From: Gammaproteobacteria bacterium
GTDB lineage: Bacteria > Pseudomonadota > Gammaproteobacteria > Pseudomonadales > Halieaceae
Reading direction: 5' to 3'
Assembly: GCA_029859085.1 (NCBI GenBank)
Contig: JAOUDU010000252.1
Span: 1-5,142, forward strand
Length of the DNA: 5,142 bases
Shown: piece after piece, positions 1-5,142 of the stretch
Position numbering within the stretch: position 1 is the stretch's first letter
Layout: the number at the start of each line of letters is the position of its first letter
The notes under the pieces: generated by a model
The model's input: only the letters and a program-made list of their open reading frames with translations
The model's database searches: none
What the model was told of the DNA's origin: nothing
Translations under genes and position numbers: made by a program

Positions 1-417
1 GCGACGCGCAATTTCATTACGCGGCAGCCTTTCCTTTTTCAGGCCGTAGGCGATGTTCTGCTCCACCGTCATATGCGGGAATACCGCATAGGACTGGAAC
101 ATCATATTGACCGGTCGATCGTAGGGTGGCGACTCCGTGACATCTACCCCATCGATGAGTACCCGCCCGGTGGATGGTTTCTCGAAACCCGCGAGCATGC
201 GCAGCAGGGTGGACTTGCCGCAGCCCGACCCTCCGAGGATCGTGAACAGCTCGCCGCGGTAGATTTTCAGGCTGACATTATCGACCGCGGTGAAATCGCC
301 GAAGCTCTTGCTGAGTGATTGCAGCTCGATGAACGGCTTTTGCGCGGGGTCCTTCCAGGGCGTGCCGCTGCAGGCGCCGCCCTGGGGCTGGCCTGTTGCG
401 TTTTGGGCTTCCGTCAT
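1..417 (-). CDS. potG: PotG-like polyamine ABC transporter ATP-binding protein (3' end outside window)
   Basis: Cytoplasmic ATPase subunit of a putrescine/spermidine-type importer; ATP hydrolysis drives uptake through two permeases. Only residues 1-139 are in the window. Seen: an N-terminal extension of about 28 residues, a conserved strand (FIELQSLSKSFG, 29-40), Walker A GGSGCGKST at 62-70, then LLRMLAGFEKPSTG and the Q-loop stretch MMFQSYAVFPHMTVEQN (Q108). These read almost word for word like E. coli PotG as I remember it, which favours PotG over the maltose or sulfate ATPases. The LSGGQ signature, Walker B and the C-terminal regulatory domain lie beyond base 1. The ATG at 417 has AAGG (426-429) 8 nt upstream, and an in-frame TGA 18 nt further up excludes a longer form. 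It lies 36 nt after the binding-protein gene with no terminator between, so the two are probably cotranscribed. Confidence 0.93.
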   Translation of the reverse strand, partial: MTEAQNATGQPQGGACSGTPWKDPAQKPFIELQSLSKSFGDFTAVDNVSLKIYRGELFTILGGSGCGKSTLLRMLAGFEKPSTGRVLIDGVDVTESPPYDRPVNMMFQSYAVFPHMTVEQNIAYGLKKERLPRNEIARR

Positions 418-425
418 CGGCGATA

Positions 426-429
426 CCTT
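426..429 (-). promoter_or_regulatory. Ribosome binding site of the PotG-like gene
   Basis: AAGG on the minus strand, 8 nt before the ATG at 417. It supports that start over any downstream one. It sits in the 36-nt gap after the binding-protein stop; I see no hairpin or T-run in this gap. Confidence 0.6.
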
Positions 430-453
430 GTCATGTCACATTGCTTTGCCATA

Positions 454-1578
454 TCACAGTCCGGTCTTGATCTTGGTCCAGGTGCGGGAGCGGCGCCGCT
501 CCTGCTTCGGCGGCAGTACCACCGTCGGCTGCAGGCGTTCCATGGTTTTCGCGTCGGGGTAGATGGCCGGGTCCCCCGTGAGCGATGGGTCCACCAGCGG
601 CGTGGCGCTGCGGTTGGCGTTGGCATAGCCGATATAGTTGCTGGCCCGGGCGACGATCTCCGGACGCAACATGAAATCGATGAACAGGTAGGCGTTTTCG
701 GGGTGCGGCGCGTCCGCCGGAATATACATGATGTCGTACCAGTCGATGGCGCCCTCTTTCGGGATGGTATAGCCCAGGTCTATCTTGATGCCCGCTTCTG
801 CCGCCCGGTTCACAGCGACGGCATAATCCCCCGACCAGGCCATCGCGAGGCACACTTCCCTGCTGGGCAGGTCCAGCAGCATCTTGGTCGAACTGAAGTA
901 CTTGACGTAGGGCCTGACCGCTTTAAGCAGCTCTTCCACTTTGGCCAGGTGTTCGGGTTCCACCGAGTTGGCGGGGTAGCCCAGGTACATCATGGCGATG
1001 GGAATTACCGAGGTCGGGTCGTCCAGCACGCTAACACCGCAGTCCGCGAAGTGCGATACAACCGCCGGGTCGAACAACATGGCGGCGCTGTCCAGCGGCG
1101 CATCCGGCATGCGCTTGAGGATCATCTCGCGATTGTACGCGAATCCCGTGGTGCCCCACATGTATGGCACGCCGGCGATATCATCGCCGAAGTAACGGCG
1201 TATCTTGGCCACAATATCGGGGTCGATGTTGTGCCAGTTCTCCAGGCGCGAGTAGTCCACGTCCTGGTAGACCCCGATGGGAATCAGGCGCGCCGAAAAG
1301 GACGCCGAGTGGACGACCACGTCGTAGCCGGAGTGGCCGGTCAACAACTTTGTGTCGACGATCTCGCTGGAATCGTAGATGTCGTAGTTGACCCTGATCC
1401 CGTATTCGCGCTCAAACTCCTCGATCACTTCCGGGTCGATGTAGTCGGACCAGTTGTAGATATTGAGGATGGGTTTCTCCGCGGCAATCACGGCGCTGGC
1501 GCCCGGCAAACCAAGACCGGCGAGCAATAGAACGGCGGCCCGGATGCATCGTCTGAACGCGCGCCGCGGACAGGACAT
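454..1578 (-). CDS. potF: Periplasmic polyamine-binding protein, PotF/SpuD type
   Basis: Periplasmic solute-binding subunit that delivers a polyamine to the permeases. It has 374 residues, close to E. coli PotF (370), and aligns along its whole length. Seen: an Arg-rich signal peptide (hydrophobic core about 14-26, cleavage after A29 or A33), then YNWSDYIDPE (41-50), VVVHSASF (87-94), VPYMWGTTGFAYN (137-149), CGVSVLDDP (180-188), AMAWSGD (245-251), IPKEGAIDWYD (272-282), YANANRSATPLV (318-329) and a C-terminal RTWTKIKTG. Compared from memory with PotF, ligand contacts W37, S38, D39, Y40, S85, W244, D247, D278 and Y314 are kept as W43, S44, D45, Y46, S91, W248, D251, D282 and Y318. A182 becomes D187, F276 becomes W280, and E185 becomes S190, so ligand preference may differ. 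The ATG shares one base with the stop of the preceding dehydrogenase gene (TAATG). The open frame continues upstream to 1887, but the signal peptide fixes the start at 1578. Confidence 0.93.
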   Translation of the reverse strand: MSCPRRAFRRCIRAAVLLLAGLGLPGASAVIAAEKPILNIYNWSDYIDPEVIEEFEREYGIRVNYDIYDSSEIVDTKLLTGHSGYDVVVHSASFSARLIPIGVYQDVDYSRLENWHNIDPDIVAKIRRYFGDDIAGVPYMWGTTGFAYNREMILKRMPDAPLDSAAMLFDPAVVSHFADCGVSVLDDPTSVIPIAMMYLGYPANSVEPEHLAKVEELLKAVRPYVKYFSSTKMLLDLPSREVCLAMAWSGDYAVAVNRAAEAGIKIDLGYTIPKEGAIDWYDIMYIPADAPHPENAYLFIDFMLRPEIVARASNYIGYANANRSATPLVDPSLTGDPAIYPDAKTMERLQPTVVLPPKQERRRSRTWTKIKTGL

Positions 1579-1580
1579 TA
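1576..1580 (-). other. TAATG stop/start overlap (translational coupling site)
   Basis: On the minus strand the TAA stop of the acyl-CoA dehydrogenase (1580-1578) and the ATG of the polyamine-binding protein (1578-1576) share the A at 1578. Only a weak GGA lies about 9 nt upstream of this ATG, so termination-reinitiation is the likely way the binding protein is translated (inference). Confidence 0.85.
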
Positions 1581-2747
1581 CATGGCGTCCAGGCCGCGCT
1601 TGGCAAGGGCGCTGGCGATGATCATCCGCTGAATCTCGCTGCTGCCCTCCCAGATGCGGTCGACCCGCACCTCGCGGAAAAAGCGCTCCACCGCGTTGTC
1701 GCGGCGGTAGCCCCGCCCGCCCCAGATCTGCAGGCAGCGGTCGGCCACGCGGTTGGCCATCTCGGTGGCGTACAGCTTGGCCATCGAGCAGCGCACGTGC
1801 AGCGACTTCGGGTCCACGCCGCCGCGGTCGTGGGCGCGGGCGGCTTCGTAGACCATCAGTCGCGCCGCCCACAGCTCGGTGCTGCAATCGGCCAGCATGA
1901 ATTGCACGGCCTGCTTGTCGATCAGCTTTTCCTCCAGTATCTGCCTCTGGCTGGCCCAGGCGGTGGCCTCCTCGATCATCCGGGTCGCGGCACCCAGCAT
2001 GCGGGCTGCAATGGTCATGCGCTCATGGCGGAACCAGCTGCGGCTGTAGTCCATGCCGGAGCGTTTGCCGCCAATGCGGTTGCGCTCGGGGACCAGTACA
2101 TCGGTAAAGCGGTAGGTGGGGTGGTGCGAGGGGAAGGTGTGGGAGAACAGGGGGTTTTCCACGATCTCGATTCCCGGGCTGTCCTTGTCGACGATGAACA
2201 GTGAGTCGCCCTCGCTTGCATTGCCCGCCTTTGCCTGCACGAACAGGAAGTCGGCCAGGTTGCCCGAGGTGACAAACCATTTTTCCCCGTTGACCAGGTA
2301 GCCTTCGGCGGTCAGCGTGGCGGTCGTATTGACCACCTCGTGGGAGCCGGATTCGGCCTCGGTGATGGCGTAGGCCTCGCGCCGCCTGCCTTCCAGCAGG
2401 GGCTGTACATAGGTTTCCAGCTGGTACTGGCTGTCGGCGCAGGCTTCATACATCCAGGACTGTGCTTCCGGGAAGCACCAGCACAGGGCATTGGTGACCC
2501 GCCCGAGCTCTTCCCAGGCGGCCACCTGGTCCACCATGGACAGCCCCAGGCCTCCGTGGCTGGCGGGGGCATCCATCCCGGGCAGGCCCAGTTTCACTGC
2601 TTCGTCGTGAATGCGCTGCAGCACTTCGGGGGGGAGTTCGCCACCGTTGAGTTCAGCCGGCACCTCCCAGGGTATCAGTTCCTCGTCAACGTAGCGGCTC
2701 ACCAGTCGTTGCCAGTTGAGTGTTTGTTCCGTGAGTTCAATTTGCAT
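1578..2747 (-). CDS. Acyl-CoA dehydrogenase family flavoprotein
   Basis: Predicted cytoplasmic FAD enzyme that makes an alpha,beta double bond in an acyl-CoA and passes electrons to an electron-transfer flavoprotein. It has 389 residues, normal for the family. Seen: a helical N-terminal domain with GLPGMDAPASHGGLGLS (54-70), then the FAD/substrate loop YAITEAESGS (126-135), WFVTSG (157-162), the C-terminal helical domain with R268 of SQRQ, QIWGGRGY (340-347) and RIWEGSSEIQR (364-374). E367 sits where medium-chain-type enzymes carry the catalytic base, so it looks active. The segment 83-101, usually rich in small residues, is bulky (ALCWCFPEAQSWMY), and the catalytic loop has Trp where Tyr is common; both suggest an unusual acyl pocket. 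The ATG at 2747 starts a normal N-terminus 17 nt after the repressor stop, with AGGA (2759-2762) 11 nt upstream. The frame is open to 2876, but that would overlap the repressor gene. The substrate cannot be named. Confidence 0.9.
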   Translation of the reverse strand: MQIELTEQTLNWQRLVSRYVDEELIPWEVPAELNGGELPPEVLQRIHDEAVKLGLPGMDAPASHGGLGLSMVDQVAAWEELGRVTNALCWCFPEAQSWMYEACADSQYQLETYVQPLLEGRRREAYAITEAESGSHEVVNTTATLTAEGYLVNGEKWFVTSGNLADFLFVQAKAGNASEGDSLFIVDKDSPGIEIVENPLFSHTFPSHHPTYRFTDVLVPERNRIGGKRSGMDYSRSWFRHERMTIAARMLGAATRMIEEATAWASQRQILEEKLIDKQAVQFMLADCSTELWAARLMVYEAARAHDRGGVDPKSLHVRCSMAKLYATEMANRVADRCLQIWGGRGYRRDNAVERFFREVRVDRIWEGSSEIQRMIIASALAKRGLDAM

Positions 2748-2764
2748 CGTTTTACGCGTCCTGT

Positions 2765-3403
2765 CTATCGGGCGAGCGCGATGTGTTTTGGAAATGCGCT
2801 GGCAAGGTAATGCCTGGCGGCACTGCGGGCCTTGTCCCAGGGGAGTCGGCGCGGATCCACCAGCGCATTCAGCCACAGGCCATCTATCAGCGCGATATAC
2901 CCCGCGGCGAGCAGATCCGCGTCCGCCACCCTGTCGCCGGCTTCATCCAGCGCCAGCCGGAACAGGGCGGCGATACTCTCTTCCGCCATCGAGTCCTGCC
3001 TCGAGCAGATCCTCTGGTAAGTGGGTCGCGACCTCGCTTCCCCCAGGAAACCGAACCACACCGCCAGCTTGTTCTTGTCGATCACAGCCGGGCTGAAGTC
3101 AAATGCCAGCAGCGCTTCGATTTTGGCGCCGGTGGAGGGGAAATCCGCGCTTTCCAGGATACTCGTCTGGCCAGCGGCGTACTCATCGGTGACGGACTGG
3201 AGCGTCTCCAGCAGCAGCTTTTCCTTGGACTCAAAGTGAAGATTGGCGATCCCCATGCTGAGCCCGGCCTCTCTGGTCACCAGTGCCACGGTGATGCCGG
3301 ACAGCCCATGCTTGGCCACGCACTTGATGGTCGCCCGGATCAACTGTTCCTTGCGCACTTCCTTGGGCTGGGCGCGACGGGTTTTGTTAGCGGTTTTGGT
3401 CAC
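2765..3403 (-). CDS. TetR-family transcriptional repressor, BetI-like
   Basis: DNA-binding, ligand-sensing repressor, probably dimeric, of 212 residues. Seen: a basic N-tail (1-18), then the TetR helix-turn-helix at about 37-58 (TVALVTREAGLSMGIANLHF, followed by ESKEKLL). The ligand-binding domain carries BetI-like marks: LAVWFGFLGEA (113-123), YQRICSRQ (129-136) and ALIDGLWLNAL (171-181), followed by DKARSAARHYL (190-200), matching the C-terminus of E. coli BetI as I recall it. BetI senses choline, but no choline dehydrogenase or betaine aldehyde dehydrogenase gene is seen here, so the symbol is withheld and the inducer is unknown. The start is GTG at 3403, chosen because AAGGTGA precedes it and no earlier in-frame start gives a better N-terminus. 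It is the first gene of a four-gene operon and faces the oxidoreductase across a palindrome, so autoregulation and control of both transcripts are likely (inference). Confidence 0.9.
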   Translation of the reverse strand: MTKTANKTRRAQPKEVRKEQLIRATIKCVAKHGLSGITVALVTREAGLSMGIANLHFESKEKLLLETLQSVTDEYAAGQTSILESADFPSTGAKIEALLAFDFSPAVIDKNKLAVWFGFLGEARSRPTYQRICSRQDSMAEESIAALFRLALDEAGDRVADADLLAAGYIALIDGLWLNALVDPRRLPWDKARSAARHYLASAFPKHIALAR

Positions 3404-3406
3404 TGG

Positions 3407-3413
3407 TCACCTT
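3407..3413 (-). promoter_or_regulatory. Ribosome binding site of the repressor, deciding a GTG start
   Basis: AAGGTGA on the minus strand; its AAGG core lies 6 nt before the GTG at 3403. This is the strongest Shine-Dalgarno sequence in the operon and is the main reason for choosing GTG rather than the first internal ATG, which falls inside the helix-turn-helix. Confidence 0.75.
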
Positions 3414-3470
3414 GGTAGGGATTGGACATACTTTACGGCGTGTTCCAGCAATTGGCGAATCTTTCTGCCA

Positions 3471-3499
3471 ACCGTAATCCAGCCGGGCGCCGATGGCAA
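3471..3499 (-). promoter_or_regulatory. Candidate promoter of the repressor operon
   Basis: On the minus strand TTGCCA (3499-3494, five of six to the sigma-70 -35 consensus) is followed after 17 nt by TACGGT (3476-3471, a weak -10 that keeps T, A and final T). The -35 abuts the palindrome at 3501-3524, so a bound repressor would block polymerase. The weak -10 makes this a tentative call. Confidence 0.28.
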
Positions 3500-3500
3500 C

Positions 3501-3524
3501 AAATGAATGACCGTTCATTCATTT
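3501..3524. promoter_or_regulatory. Perfect inverted repeat, probable TetR-family operator
   Basis: AAATGAATGA (3501-3510) and TCATTCATTT (3515-3524) are exact reverse complements separated by CCGT, giving 10-bp arms in a 24-bp site. Symmetric TGA...TCA sites of this size are typical for TetR-family dimers. It lies about mid-way between the divergent repressor (start 3403) and oxidoreductase (start 3607) genes, 97 and 82 bp from their start codons. It is also AT-rich in a GC-rich setting. Binding by the adjacent BetI-like protein is inferred from position. Confidence 0.82.
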
Positions 3525-3537
3525 CTGGACAGAAAAT
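3507..3537 (+). promoter_or_regulatory. Weak candidate promoter of the oxidoreductase gene
   Basis: ATGACC (3507-3512, four of six to the -35 consensus) and GAAAAT (3532-3537, four of six to the -10 consensus) are 19 nt apart, longer than ideal. If real, the operator covers the -35 and most of the spacer. I found no better sigma-70 pair between the palindrome and the TTG start; an activator-dependent or alternative-sigma promoter is possible. Confidence 0.18.
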
Positions 3538-3551
3538 GCCAGTCGTGGCAT
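3536..3551. repeat. Short perfect inverted repeat in the divergent control region
   Basis: ATGCCA (3536-3541), centre GTCG, TGGCAT (3546-3551). The arms are exact reverse complements and the 4-bp centre matches the spacing of the larger palindrome 11 bp away. It could be a site for a second regulator or a small hairpin in the oxidoreductase leader. Its arms do not resemble those of the larger palindrome. Confidence 0.5.
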
Positions 3552-3573
3552 CCTCGGTCCAGCTGTACCGGGC

Positions 3574-3588
3574 GCCCTGTCACAGGGC
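3574..3588. repeat. Short GC-rich dyad just upstream of the oxidoreductase ribosome binding site
   Basis: GCCCTGT (3574-3580), a single C, ACAGGGC (3582-3588). As DNA it is a 15-bp near-continuous palindrome. As RNA on the plus strand it can form a 5-bp GCCCU/AGGGC stem with a 5-nt loop. It ends 8 nt before the GGAG at 3597. It has no T-run, so it is not a terminator; an operator or a 5' leader hairpin is possible. Confidence 0.5.
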
Positions 3589-3596
3589 TTGTAAAC

Positions 3597-3600
3597 GGAG
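3597..3600 (+). promoter_or_regulatory. Ribosome binding site deciding a TTG start
   Basis: GGAG lies 6 nt before TTG at 3607. An in-frame TAA at 3592-3594 rules out any start further upstream, and the next in-frame ATG (3931) would delete the FAD-binding motif. Together these fix TTG as the start of the oxidoreductase. Confidence 0.8.
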
Positions 3601-3606
3601 CCGGCC

Positions 3607-5142
3607 TTGAAAAAATATGATGCTATTGTAATAGGTGCCGGCCACAACGGTCTCACCAACGCTGCCTACCTGGCAAAGTCCGGCCTTGACGTGGCGGTGC
3701 TGGAGCGCAACCCCTATATCGGTGGGGCCACGGTGAGCCGCGAGTTGTACTCCGGCTGGACCTACTCCAACTGCTCCTATGTCTGCAGCCTGCTGCGCCC
3801 CGAAATCGCCCGCGACCTGGAATTGCCCCGGCACGGGCTGCAGGTGGTGCCCTATGGCGGCGGCGTCACCTTCAAGCGGGATGGTGACTACTACGGCAAC
3901 TACTACGATCACAACCGCCAGTACCGCGAAATGGCCCGGCACTCAAAGCGGGATGCGAACGCCTATGAGCGCTATGCCACCGACGTGCGAAAGCAGACGC
4001 GCCTGATTCGCCCGTACCTGCTGCGTCGACCCCCGGACCCCACATCGCTCAAGCTGCGCGACCTGCGCGACCTGGCCGGCTTTGCCCGCTCCTTTATGGA
4101 CATGGGCGAGGAGGGGCTGGCCGACACCCTGAGGTTCTGGACCAAGAGCGTGGGCGACTACCTCAACGAGTATTTTGAAACTGACGTCATCAAGGCCCAC
4201 CTGGGGGGCACGGGGGTGATCGGTACGGCGCTGGGTGTATATTCGCCGGGCACCGCCTATGTGCTGCTGCACCATTACATGGGTGATGTGGACGGCAACG
4301 TCGGCTCCTGGGGATTTGCCCGGGGCGGCATGGGGGCGGTGGCGGGAGCGCTGGCAAAATCCCTGCAGGCCTTCGGCGGTGAAATCATCTGTGACGCCGA
4401 CGTCGACCGCATCATCGTCAAGCACGGCAAGGTCCGCGGGGTGGCCCTGAAAAACGGCGACGAGTACCGGGCGGACATTGTGGTATCGAACCTGGATCCG
4501 AAGCGGACTTTCCTGGATGTCATGGACCCGGGCGACCTGCCGCAGGATGTACTGCACAAGGCCAGGAATTTCAAGATCCGCGGCTCCTCCGGCAAACTCA
4601 ATATCGCGCTGGACGGACTGCCCACCTTCAATGGCCTGGACAAGAACAGCCCGCTGATGCTCGGGGACATGCACTTTACCGACTCCCTGGAGCGGCTGGA
4701 GCGTGCCTACGACGACTGGAAAGATGGCACCTGGTCAAAAGATCCCTACGTGGACATGCTGATTCCGACCCAGACCGACCCCACCATGGCGCCCCCCGGC
4801 AAGCACATGATGACGGTGTTCGTGCAGTATGCGCCGCCTAGAATCAACGGCGGAGAGTGGACCGATGCCGACAAGGCGGGTTTCGAGAAATCGGTCATCG
4901 ACCAGATCGCCGCCTACAGTCCGGACTTCAGGGACCTGATCCTGCATTGCGAAACCCGCACGCCGCGGGAGATCGAGGCCGAGACGGGACTGACCGAGGG
5001 CAATATTTTCCAGGGTGAGCTGACCTTCGACCAGTTGTTGTTCAACCGTCCCTTCCCCGGGTATGCGCAGTACCGCGGACCGGTCCAGGGCATGTACATG
5101 TGCGGATCCGCTACCCATCCCGGGGGCGGGGTGATGGCCGCG
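3607..5142 (+). CDS. FAD-dependent oxidoreductase, PYROXD2/phytoene-desaturase-like (C-terminus outside window)
   Basis: Flavoprotein of the COG1233 group (NAD(P)/FAD-dependent oxidoreductases related to CrtI and amine oxidases); the reaction is unknown. Residues 1-512 are present, open throughout, with perhaps a few tens missing at the C-terminus. Seen: KYDAIVIGAGHNGLTNAAYL (3-22) with the GxGxxG dinucleotide-binding motif at 10-15, E33 at the end of the second strand for the FAD ribose, and IGGATVSREL (38-47). Next come SYVCSLLRPEIARDLELPRHG, typical of PYROXD2-like proteins, a GFARGGMGAVAGALA segment and a DADVDRIIV strand, and near the end MYMCGSATHPGGGVMAA (496-512), the C-terminal FAD-contact motif. 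No signal peptide is seen, so it is probably cytoplasmic. Carotenoid synthesis is unlikely: no crt genes are nearby and the motifs fit the PYROXD2 side of the family. It is divergent from the BetI-like repressor with a palindrome between, so probably repressed by it. An amine or amine-derived substrate is inferred only from the polyamine-transport neighbours. Confidence 0.9.
   Translation, partial: MKKYDAIVIGAGHNGLTNAAYLAKSGLDVAVLERNPYIGGATVSRELYSGWTYSNCSYVCSLLRPEIARDLELPRHGLQVVPYGGGVTFKRDGDYYGNYYDHNRQYREMARHSKRDANAYERYATDVRKQTRLIRPYLLRRPPDPTSLKLRDLRDLAGFARSFMDMGEEGLADTLRFWTKSVGDYLNEYFETDVIKAHLGGTGVIGTALGVYSPGTAYVLLHHYMGDVDGNVGSWGFARGGMGAVAGALAKSLQAFGGEIICDADVDRIIVKHGKVRGVALKNGDEYRADIVVSNLDPKRTFLDVMDPGDLPQDVLHKARNFKIRGSSGKLNIALDGLPTFNGLDKNSPLMLGDMHFTDSLERLERAYDDWKDGTWSKDPYVDMLIPTQTDPTMAPPGKHMMTVFVQYAPPRINGGEWTDADKAGFEKSVIDQIAAYSPDFRDLILHCETRTPREIEAETGLTEGNIFQGELTFDQLLFNRPFPGYAQYRGPVQGMYMCGSATHPGGGVMAA

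Noticed and set aside
418..453. Terminator between the binding-protein and ATPase genes
   Set aside because: No stem-loop or T-run is seen in these 36 nt; the gap carries only the ATPase ribosome binding site.
319..1530. Long plus-strand open frame (403 codons) opposite the polyamine-binding gene
   Set aside because: It is antisense to a gene with clear full-length family match and signal peptide. Its translation is rich in Arg, Val, Gly and His with no recognisable motif, typical of the shadow of a GC-rich gene.
1579..1887. Longer N-terminus for the polyamine-binding protein starting at 1887
   Set aside because: It would bury the signal peptide 103 residues into the protein and overlap the dehydrogenase coding region; the ATG at 1578 starts directly with the signal peptide.
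2748..2876. Longer N-terminus for the acyl-CoA dehydrogenase starting at 2876
   Set aside because: It would overlap more than 100 nt of the repressor gene and add 43 residues with no family resemblance; the ATG at 2747 gives a normal N-terminus.
2783..3418. Plus-strand open frame (211 codons) covering the repressor gene
   Set aside because: It mirrors the BetI-like gene almost exactly, and the minus strand holds the real helix-turn-helix and BetI-like C-terminal domain.
3943..4674. Minus-strand open frame opposite the oxidoreductase
   Set aside because: It lies wholly inside the oxidoreductase coding region in antisense, has no recognisable domain and no convincing ribosome binding site.
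2765..5142. Glycine betaine synthesis cluster (betI with choline oxidation genes)
   Set aside because: The repressor is BetI-like, but the dehydrogenase is not an aldehyde dehydrogenase and the FAD enzyme lacks GMC-family (BetA) features, so the bet pathway is not supported in this window.
3607..5142. Carotenoid phytoene desaturase (crtI)
   Set aside because: The fold family is related, but the motifs SYVCSLLRPEIARDLEL and CGSATHPGGGV fit PYROXD2-like proteins better, and no other carotenoid genes are visible.
1..5142. CRISPR array, tRNA, rRNA, insertion sequence or phage remains
   Set aside because: No spaced direct repeats, no cloverleaf-like segment, no transposase or integrase motif, and almost all bases are accounted for by five coding regions.

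Overview
The window looks like a chromosomal segment of a GC-rich proteobacterium. It is probably a gammaproteobacterium: the putrescine-transport proteins and the regulator read closely against E. coli PotF, PotG and BetI as I remember them. A marine or environmental heterotroph is plausible, but I cannot fix the genus from the sequence alone.

Layout. Four genes on the minus strand, read right to left, form a tight probable operon: a BetI-like TetR-family repressor (3403 to 2765), an acyl-CoA dehydrogenase (2747 to 1578), a periplasmic polyamine-binding protein of the PotF/SpuD type (1578 to 454), and a PotG-like ABC transporter ATPase whose 3' part lies beyond base 1. The gaps are 17 nt, a 1-nt TAATG overlap, and 36 nt. 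Divergent from the repressor, on the plus strand, is a large FAD-dependent oxidoreductase of the PYROXD2/COG1233 (phytoene-desaturase-like) type, starting at a TTG codon at 3607 and cut by the right edge after 512 residues.

Control region. The 203 bp between the repressor and the oxidoreductase (3404-3606) hold a perfect inverted repeat with 10-bp arms (3501-3524), a strong candidate operator for the repressor. Two shorter perfect dyads follow it, at 3536-3551 and 3574-3588. The simplest model is that the repressor controls both its own operon and the oxidoreductase gene from this site.

How the parts may work together (inference). The binding protein and ATPase are half of a PotFGHI-type importer, and permease genes would be expected left of base 1. 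With a flavin oxidoreductase, an acyl-CoA dehydrogenase and a ligand-sensing repressor, the segment looks like an inducible uptake-and-oxidation locus for a polyamine or other cationic amine. This is not one of the polyamine catabolic routes I know (Puu, Spu/transaminase). The binding-pocket residues differ from E. coli PotF, so the true ligand may not be putrescine. The substrate, and the link between transport and acyl-CoA oxidation, are the open questions.
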